Of a DNA stretch of 7,229 nucleotides, positions 1 through 4,062 are shown piece after piece. The notes beneath the pieces are model-generated. The model was not told the DNA's origin and made no database searches. It saw only the letters and a program-made list of their open reading frames with translations. The DNA is from DASQFY01 sp036397815. Lineage in GTDB: Bacteria > Chloroflexota > Limnocylindria > QHBO01. Every line of letters begins with the position of its first letter. Position 1 is the stretch's first letter. The DNA lies in contig DASWIE010000097.1 of the NCBI GenBank assembly GCA_036397815.1, forward strand, positions 1 to 7,229, given 5' to 3'. A program made the translations under genes and the position numbers.

Positions 1-1164
1 GGCAAGACCAGCATCGCGGCGGCGACCGCGTTGACCTGCGCGCAGCGCGGATACCGCACCATCGTCCTCTCGACCGACATCGCCCACAGCCTCGCCGACG
101 TCTTCGGCATCGAGCTTGGGCCGGAGCCAACGGAGATTGCACCGAACCTCTGGGCGCAGGAGTCGGACGTCTACTACAACGTCGGCCGCTACTGGGGACG
201 GATTCAGGAGTACGCCGCCAGCGTGCTGCGCTGGCGAGGCCTTGACGAGGTGCTCGCCGAGGAGATGACCGTGCTGCCGGGCATGGACGAGGTCGGCAGC
301 TTGCTCTGGATCGCCGAGCACCACGATTCGGGCGACTATGACGTGATCGTCGTCGACGCCGCGCCGACCGGTGAAACGCTGCGCCTCCTGTCCCTGCCCG
401 AGGCGGGCAAGTGGTGGATGGAGAAGATTGAGCCGATCGGTCGGCGGATCACAAAGCTGACCGGACCGTTGATCCAGCGTGTGGTCGGCATGCCGATGCC
501 CGGCGATGAGGTCTTCAATGCTGGCGAGGAGCTCTTCCGCCGTCTGGAGCACATGCACGACCTGCTGATCGACCCGGATCGAACCTCGGTTCGCCTGGTG
601 CTCACGCTCGAGCAGGTTGTCATCAAGGAGGCGCAGCGCTCGTTCACCTACTTCCACCTGTACGGCTATCCGACTGACCTGGTGGTTGCCAACCGGGTGC
701 TGCCTGACGGTGTGGGCTGGCAGTACTTCAAGGGCTGGCATGAGATGCAGCAGCGGTATGCACCGATGGTCGAGCAGGCCTTCGCACCCATCCCAATCCT
801 TCGCGCTCCGTTCCTGGACCGTGAGGTCATCGGGCTGTCGGTCCTTACCGAGCTCGGGGGGCAGCTGTACGGTGAAGCCGATCCCTCAGTGCCGTTCTAC
901 CGCGGACGCCCGTACGCGGTGGCGCGCGAGAACGGCGAGTTCGTCCTGTCGGTTGAGCTGCCCTTCGCAATGAAGGAAGAGATCGCGCTCTCGCGTCACG
1001 CTGACGAGCTGGTGATCGAGGTTGGTACCTGGCGGCGCAACGTGGTCCTGCCGAGGGCACTTGTCGACGCGCCGACGCGAGGCGCAAAGTTCGACGAACA
1101 TGTTTTGAAGATCCGCTTCGCGGCTCCGCCGCGTGGCACGACTGGAGGTGGCGTACATGGATGA
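1..1164 (+). CDS. ArsA/Get3-family ATPase with C-terminal HSP20-like domain, 5'-truncated
   Basis: The reading frame is open from base 1 and starts inside the P-loop (Gly-Lys-Thr, visible residues 1-3), so roughly 15-20 N-terminal residues lie outside the window; 387 residues are visible. Family motifs appear in order: STDIAHSL at 24-31 (switch I, usually STDPAHSL), DAAPTGETLRLLSLPE from 119 (switch II, usually DTAPTGH), VIKEAQRSFTYFHLYGYPTD near 207-226, and NRVLPD at 231-236. Residues about 310-375 form a small beta-rich segment ending in LKIRFA, as in the HSP20-like domain fused to many bacterial ArsA proteins. Members are cytosolic dimeric ATPases; some drive arsenite pumps, and eukaryotic Get3 delivers tail-anchored membrane proteins. 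Only one cysteine (residue 13) is visible, so neither the ArsA metalloid-binding cysteines nor the Get3 CxxC is present, and no ars genes are nearby. An arsenic role is therefore unlikely; a chaperone or targeting role is inference. The stop overlaps the next gene by 8 nt. Confidence 0.93.
   Translation, partial: GKTSIAAATALTCAQRGYRTIVLSTDIAHSLADVFGIELGPEPTEIAPNLWAQESDVYYNVGRYWGRIQEYAASVLRWRGLDEVLAEEMTVLPGMDEVGSLLWIAEHHDSGDYDVIVVDAAPTGETLRLLSLPEAGKWWMEKIEPIGRRITKLTGPLIQRVVGMPMPGDEVFNAGEELFRRLEHMHDLLIDPDRTSVRLVLTLEQVVIKEAQRSFTYFHLYGYPTDLVVANRVLPDGVGWQYFKGWHEMQQRYAPMVEQAFAPIPILRAPFLDREVIGLSVLTELGGQLYGEADPSVPFYRGRPYAVARENGEFVLSVELPFAMKEEIALSRHADELVIEVGTWRRNVVLPRALVDAPTRGAKFDEHVLKIRFAAPPRGTTGGGVHG
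1144..1149 (+). promoter_or_regulatory. Ribosome binding site of the 88-residue ORF
   Basis: GGAGGT lies 7 nt before the ATG at 1157, inside the end of the ArsA-like gene. It selects this ATG over an in-frame GTG at 1133, which has no comparable site, and it indicates translational coupling. Confidence 0.8.
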
Positions 1165-1423
1165 GCCAAGAACGACGGGCCTGGAGGCGCGCATCGCCGA
1201 GCTGGAGCGGCGGATGCGTCGAGGTGAGTCGCGGGAGAGCATGGAGACTGCCTTCTGGGCGGTGATGCGCAACGTCTTCCCGGACGAGACGCGACATCAC
1301 ATGAAGGCCGCCGGACGCGAGCAGCTAATGGCGGCGCGCAGCTACCTGGACCACTGGATCTCGAAGCTGGCCGACAAGCCCGCCGTCGAGGCGCCGACCC
1401 GGGAGACCATCGAGGTCGAGTAG
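1157..1423 (+). CDS. Small helical protein of unknown function, coupled to the ArsA-like gene
   Basis: This encodes an 88-residue protein I cannot name. The ATG start is chosen for its near-perfect Shine-Dalgarno sequence. It overlaps the ArsA-like stop by 8 nt, and its own stop is 2 nt before gpsA. Residues 8-22 carry a short heptad-like pattern (L9, I13, L16, M20) surrounded by Arg and Glu, consistent with a short coiled coil. A second amphipathic region at about 29-72 contains FWAVMRNVFPDETRHHM and REQLMAARSYLDHWISKL, with conserved-looking Trp, Phe and Pro. The tail from 73 is acidic and probably disordered. There is no signal peptide, membrane segment or cysteine. Position and overlap suggest a partner or regulator of the ATPase; this is inference only. 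From memory, small helical proteins of similar pattern follow ArsA genes in other high-GC genomes, but I could not check this. Confidence 0.82.
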   Translation: MDEPRTTGLEARIAELERRMRRGESRESMETAFWAVMRNVFPDETRHHMKAAGREQLMAARSYLDHWISKLADKPAVEAPTRETIEVE

Positions 1424-1425
1424 CC

Positions 1426-2436
1426 ATGACCGACCAGATCGGCGTCATCGGCGCCGGGGCGTGGGGCACGACCCTCGCCGTCAAGCTGGCCGCTGCCGAG
1501 CGCCCGGTCACGCTCTGGGCGCACACGCCCGAGGCCAACGAGCAGCTGACCACGGTTCGCGAGAACCGTCGCTACCTGCCCGGGATCGTGTTCCCGCCAA
1601 ACGTTCGCGTTGCCACTGACGAGGGATACCTGGCCGAGCCGCATCGGTTCTTCGTGCTGGCGGTCCCATCGGCCCACCTCCGCAGCACGCTGCGCCGCCT
1701 GGCGGATCGCCTCTACCCGGATGCCGCCCTGCTGAGCGTGGTGAAGGGGATCGAGGAGGGCACGCACCTGCGCATGAGCGAGGTGATCGCCCAGGAGCTG
1801 CCCGGGCGTCGGGTCGCCGTCCTCTCCGGACCGAACCTGGCCAGGGAGATCGCGGACGGCAAGCCGGCCGGTACCGTGGTCGCCTCGGAGGAGGCCGATC
1901 TGGCTGCCGAGCTCGCATCGGTCCTGGCGTCGGATCGCTTCCGGGTCTACACCAATCCGGACGTGGTCGGCGTGGAGCTGTGCGGCGCGCTGAAGAACGT
2001 CGTAGCGCTGGCCGCCGGGTTCGTCGACGGGCTGGGCTTTGGCGACTCCGCCAAGGCCGGCATCATCACGCGCGGCCTGGCCGAGATGACGCGACTGGGT
2101 GTGGCGGCCGGCGCGCATCCGGTGACCTTCGCCGGGCTGGCCGGTGTGGGGGATCTGATCGCCACCTGCATGAGCCCGCTCTCCCGCAACCGGCGTGCGG
2201 GCGAGCTGATGGCCTCCGGCGTGTCCTGGACCGATGCCGCCGCGCGGCTCAACGGCGTCGCCGAGGGGGTCTTCACGGTGCGCGGTGCGCTCGAGCTTGC
2301 CACCGAGCATGGCGTGGAGCTGCCGATCGCCGAGCAGGTCGCAGCGGTCGTCCACGACGGCCGCCCGCCGATGGTGGCCGTGGCGGAGCTGATGGGCCGC
2401 GAGCCAAAGGACGAGCTTGCCGGCCTAGGGGCCTAG
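1426..2436 (+). CDS. gpsA: NAD(P)H-dependent glycerol-3-phosphate dehydrogenase
   Basis: This 336-residue protein has the usual length for GpsA, which reduces dihydroxyacetone phosphate to sn-glycerol-3-phosphate in the cytosol for phospholipid synthesis. The N-terminal Rossmann domain opens with GAGAWG (9-14). VVKGIE (105-110) and SGPNLAREI (134-142) line the cofactor and substrate cleft. The C-terminal helical domain carries the conserved lysine in GALKNVVALAAG (K190), then GDSAKAGIITRGLAEM from 206, GLAGVGDLIATC (237-248, D243) and SRNRRAG (253-259, substrate-phosphate binding). The ATG lies 2 nt after the preceding stop; a modest GAGGT at 1412-1416 is the likely ribosome binding site. Close packing with the two upstream genes suggests one transcript. 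All key residues are present and nothing looks broken. Confidence 0.97.
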   Translation: MTDQIGVIGAGAWGTTLAVKLAAAERPVTLWAHTPEANEQLTTVRENRRYLPGIVFPPNVRVATDEGYLAEPHRFFVLAVPSAHLRSTLRRLADRLYPDAALLSVVKGIEEGTHLRMSEVIAQELPGRRVAVLSGPNLAREIADGKPAGTVVASEEADLAAELASVLASDRFRVYTNPDVVGVELCGALKNVVALAAGFVDGLGFGDSAKAGIITRGLAEMTRLGVAAGAHPVTFAGLAGVGDLIATCMSPLSRNRRAGELMASGVSWTDAAARLNGVAEGVFTVRGALELATEHGVELPIAEQVAAVVHDGRPPMVAVAELMGREPKDELAGLGA

Positions 2437-2441
2437 AGGCC
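2422..2441. other. Short inverted repeat at the convergent gene ends
   Basis: GGCCT at 2422-2426 pairs with AGGCC at 2437-2441 across a 10-nt loop, spanning the gpsA stop. The 7-mer GGCCTAG is also directly repeated at 2422-2428 and 2430-2436. There is no T-tract on either strand, so this is at best a weak bidirectional terminator. The convergent stops are only 11 nt apart, leaving no room for a separate terminator for each gene. Confidence 0.2.
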
Positions 2442-2447
2442 GCACGT

Positions 2448-3653
2448 CTATTCCCGCTCGATCGAAACTCCGGGATGCGGGATCGGCCCGGCGTCGATCT
2501 CCTCGGCGGCCTCGATCTCCTCGACCTCGATCGCCTCGCGAACACGGGGCTCGAAGAACGTGGTCGCGATGAGCGTCGGCACGACGGCGGAGAGGATGAC
2601 GGTCGTGACGAGCACCGCATAAGCGCCCTGATCGATATACCCGTGAGTGAGTCCGAACAGCGCTGAGATCGAGCCGAAGGTAAGCCCGGTCGACATCAGG
2701 AGCGTCGTGTAGTTCGCCTCGTGCGTGCCGAGCCCGAGCCCGCGGCTTATCGGCCACACGCCCGCCACCTTCGCCCCGAGCTTCACCAACAGGAAGGCTG
2801 CGATCAGGCCCGCGCCTGCGACGACCGCGGTAAGCGAGACGAGCAGCCCAGCCTTGAGAAAGTAGAACGGCGTCAGCAGCGAGAAGGCGGTCGCCCGCAT
2901 GCGGTGGACGAGGACGCGGTCCCGGACGAAGACGCCTGCGACGCCCAGACCGATGAGGTAGGCCGGCAGGACTGCCTCGCTGCCGGCGGCAGCGGCCAGC
3001 CCGCCCAATGCGAACAGCACCAGGAACAGGAACTTGATCTCGGGTTCCGAGACCCGCCCCGACAGATGCCGCAGGAACCAACGCAACAGCCAAGGGACCA
3101 CGACCAGCGAGAGAATCGTTGCGACGCCGAAGATGATCAGGAGTGGGCTGAAATCGGCGAACAGGATGCCGAGCGCCAGCACAGTGCCAAGGTCGGTGAC
3201 GAAGCAGGCGGCCAGGATCAGCTTGCCCAACTCCTCGTCGGCCAGGCCCGATTCGATCATCACTGCGTAGACGACCGCCACCGACGTGGTAGAAAGCGAG
3301 ATACCGGCTATCTCTGCCGCCTGCAGTTTCCAGCCGGCGACGAAATAGGCGAAGGCGAAGGCCGCCGCGAACGGCGCGGCGAACGAAATCGTCCCGATCG
3401 AGATGCTCTTGACGGCATGGCGTCGAAGCGAGGCCGGGTCGATCTCGGCGCCTGCCAGGAACGTCAGCAGCACAGAGCCGAAACCGGCGAGGAAATCGAT
3501 CCACGGAGTCGTCTCCAGCCGGAGTGCATTGCCCGCCACGACGCCCAGCCCGATCTCGACCAGGGCGACGGAGACCGCCAGACGGATGGAGATGAGGCTC
3601 GCCAGCAGGGCGAGCCCAACCCAGGCCGCGGCGACGAGGTAGGTGGTGTCCAT
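2448..3653 (-). CDS. CPA2 (Kef/NapA-like) cation:proton antiporter, no RCK domain
   Basis: This 401-residue inner-membrane protein has about 12 hydrophobic segments and exchanges a monovalent cation (K+ or Na+) for protons. CPA2 landmarks are LTFLAGAEID (63-72), STTSVAVVYAV (121-131, the crossover-helix region) and FVTDLGTVLALGILF (151-165), where D154 fits the conserved ion-site aspartate. The residue before it is Thr rather than the Asp of electrogenic members, which favours electroneutral exchange (inference from family knowledge). A late helix carries SRGLGLGTHEANYTTLLMS from 303. Unlike KefB/KefC there is no C-terminal TrkA-N/RCK domain; the protein ends in an acidic tail of about 35 residues (367-401) rich in Glu. 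The ATG at 3653 is chosen because GGGAGG precedes it and the first helix follows directly. An upstream ATG at 3761 would add 36 polar residues and has no ribosome binding site. Cation specificity cannot be read from sequence. Confidence 0.92.
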   Translation of the reverse strand: MDTTYLVAAAWVGLALLASLISIRLAVSVALVEIGLGVVAGNALRLETTPWIDFLAGFGSVLLTFLAGAEIDPASLRRHAVKSISIGTISFAAPFAAAFAFAYFVAGWKLQAAEIAGISLSTTSVAVVYAVMIESGLADEELGKLILAACFVTDLGTVLALGILFADFSPLLIIFGVATILSLVVVPWLLRWFLRHLSGRVSEPEIKFLFLVLFALGGLAAAAGSEAVLPAYLIGLGVAGVFVRDRVLVHRMRATAFSLLTPFYFLKAGLLVSLTAVVAGAGLIAAFLLVKLGAKVAGVWPISRGLGLGTHEANYTTLLMSTGLTFGSISALFGLTHGYIDQGAYAVLVTTVILSAVVPTLIATTFFEPRVREAIEVEEIEAAEEIDAGPIPHPGVSIERE

Positions 3654-3657
3654 GCTT

Positions 3658-3663
3658 CCTCCC
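3658..3663 (-). promoter_or_regulatory. Ribosome binding site of the antiporter
   Basis: Read on the minus strand, GGGAGG ends 4 nt before the ATG at 3653. Spacing is short but the match is strong, and it decides the start against the upstream ATG at 3761. Confidence 0.7.
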
Positions 3664-3670
3664 GCCCGGC

Positions 3671-3710
3671 AACAGAAAGGCTCCGGGCCTGCTGCGGCAG
3701 TCCAGGAGCC
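3671..3710 (-). terminator. Terminator-like hairpin in the antiporter leader (possible attenuator)
   Basis: Bases 3679-3692 pair with 3697-3710 around a 4-nt loop: 12 of 14 positions are Watson-Crick, interrupted by two single mismatches. On the minus strand the stem is followed at once by TTTCTGTT (3678 down to 3671), then the ribosome binding site and the antiporter ATG. The hairpin plus T-rich tract resembles an intrinsic terminator. No minus-strand gene lies upstream for it to terminate, so it sits in the presumed 5' leader of the antiporter and could attenuate it. The tract is imperfect (6 T in 8), so a purely structural role is possible. Confidence 0.45.
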
Positions 3711-3714
3711 ATCA

Positions 3715-3748
3715 GCCCGAGCGGGCGGTTCAGGCGCTACGCGCGCCT
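3715..3748 (-). other. Two further small hairpins in the antiporter leader
   Basis: GCCC (3715-3718) pairs with GGGC (3723-3726) across a 4-nt loop, and AGGCGC (3732-3737) pairs perfectly with GCGCCT (3743-3748) across 5 nt. With the terminator-like hairpin they form three stems in a row before the antiporter. Short GC stems arise readily by chance in GC-rich DNA, so weight them only together with the larger stem. Confidence 0.3.
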
Positions 3749-3847
3749 CGGCGGACACCATCGCCGTAGGAGCAGGCTAGCAGACCCCGTGTGAGTGCTC
3801 CCTGATCGAACCGTCACGCGCAGCCGGGCATCAGCGGCCCGTTCGCG

Positions 3848-3858
3848 TATCAGTGATA
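3848..3858. promoter_or_regulatory. Palindrome matching the tet operator core (candidate TetR-family site)
   Basis: TATCAGTGATA has perfect 5-bp arms around a central G. It is the central 11 bp of the well-known tetO2 operator (CTATCAGTGATAG); here the flanks are G and G, giving 12 of 13 matches. It lies about 195 nt from the antiporter ATG and 205 nt from the cyclase GTG. No TetR-type regulator gene is in the window, so the binding protein is unknown and the match may be fortuitous. Confidence 0.4.
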
Positions 3859-3956
3859 GGTGACGCATGGCGACCTCGAACGTCGCTGAACAGGAAAGTG
3901 ACGGTACCGGACGGGAGGCCGCGTTCCACCATCGGAATCATCGGCTCGCGGCTCCA

Positions 3957-4000
3957 CGCCACGGGTTCGCTGTCCGAGTTTTGAACCGCTTGCCGTGGCG
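3957..4000. repeat. Interrupted inverted repeat upstream of the cyclase gene
   Basis: CGCCACGG at 3957-3964 is perfectly complementary in reverse to CCGTGGCG at 3993-4000. Inside it, GGTTC (3964-3968) can pair with GAACC (3983-3987), extending the stem with a bulge. No T-tract follows on either strand, so it does not look like an intrinsic terminator. It overlaps the promoter candidate and could be an operator or a cruciform-forming element, or chance. Confidence 0.35.
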
Positions 4001-4011
4001 GCGACAATTAT
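3981..4011 (+). promoter_or_regulatory. Weak sigma70-like promoter candidate for the cyclase/ATPase gene
   Basis: TTGAAC at 3981-3986 (4 of 6 to the -35 consensus) and AATTAT at 4006-4011 (4 of 6 to -10) are separated by 19 nt, longer than ideal. They fall in the most AT-rich part of the intergenic region and would give a leader of about 45 nt. Confidence 0.22.
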
Positions 4012-4028
4012 GGTGACGCCCGCACCTT

Positions 4029-4039
4029 CAAAGTCTTTG
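4029..4039. promoter_or_regulatory. Palindrome close to the cyclase start
   Basis: CAAAGTCTTTG has perfect 5-bp arms around one central base and ends 23 nt before the GTG start. It could be an operator acting on the cyclase promoter. No known regulator motif is recognised. Confidence 0.25.
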
Positions 4040-4051
4040 TCATCCGAGCGT

Positions 4052-4055
4052 AGGA
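4052..4055 (+). promoter_or_regulatory. Ribosome binding site of the cyclase/ATPase gene
   Basis: AGGA lies 7 nt before the GTG at 4063. An in-frame TAG at 4051-4053 rules out any earlier start, and a start at the next ATG (4138) would delete the zinc ribbon, so GTG is preferred. Confidence 0.55.
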
Positions 4056-4062
4056 CGCCACT

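Larger units (their letters stand above)
3654..4062. other. 409-nt intergenic region between divergent genes
   Basis: This region separates the antiporter (minus strand) from the cyclase/ATPase (plus strand) and holds no convincing gene. It contains a structured leader for the antiporter (3671-3748), a tet-operator-like palindrome (3848-3858), an interrupted inverted repeat (3957-4000) overlapping a weak promoter candidate (3981-4011), and a second palindrome (4029-4039). The part right of about 3970 is locally more AT-rich than its surroundings, as expected near a promoter. Stretches 3749-3847 and 3860-3956 show nothing else I can support. Confidence 0.7.

Noticed and set aside
1..1164. Reading the ArsA-like gene as part of an arsenic resistance operon
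   Set aside because: No arsR, arsB, arsC or arsD is present in the window, and the protein lacks metal-binding cysteines; downstream genes are gpsA and an unrelated small protein.
1342..2355. A 337-codon minus-strand ORF opposite gpsA
   Set aside because: It lies antisense to a fully conserved gpsA, has no family motif, and is a product of GC-rich codon bias.
3654..3761. A 36-residue N-terminal extension of the antiporter from an ATG at 3761
   Set aside because: It has no ribosome binding site, adds a polar Pro/Ala-rich stretch before the first membrane helix, and would make the leader hairpin coding. The ATG at 3653 has a clear ribosome binding site.
2721..3794. A 357-codon plus-strand ORF opposite the antiporter
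   Set aside because: Its product is rich in Gln, Arg, Glu and Asp, the typical antisense image of a membrane protein; the minus strand encodes clear transmembrane helices and CPA2 motifs.
3867..4016. A 49-codon plus-strand ORF (ATG at 3867) with AGGTGA just upstream, ending 46 nt before the cyclase gene
   Set aside because: The ribosome-binding match is decent, but the product is low-complexity Arg/His/Ala with no recognisable motif, and it overlaps the inverted repeat and promoter candidate. A leader peptide cannot be excluded, but support is too thin to annotate.
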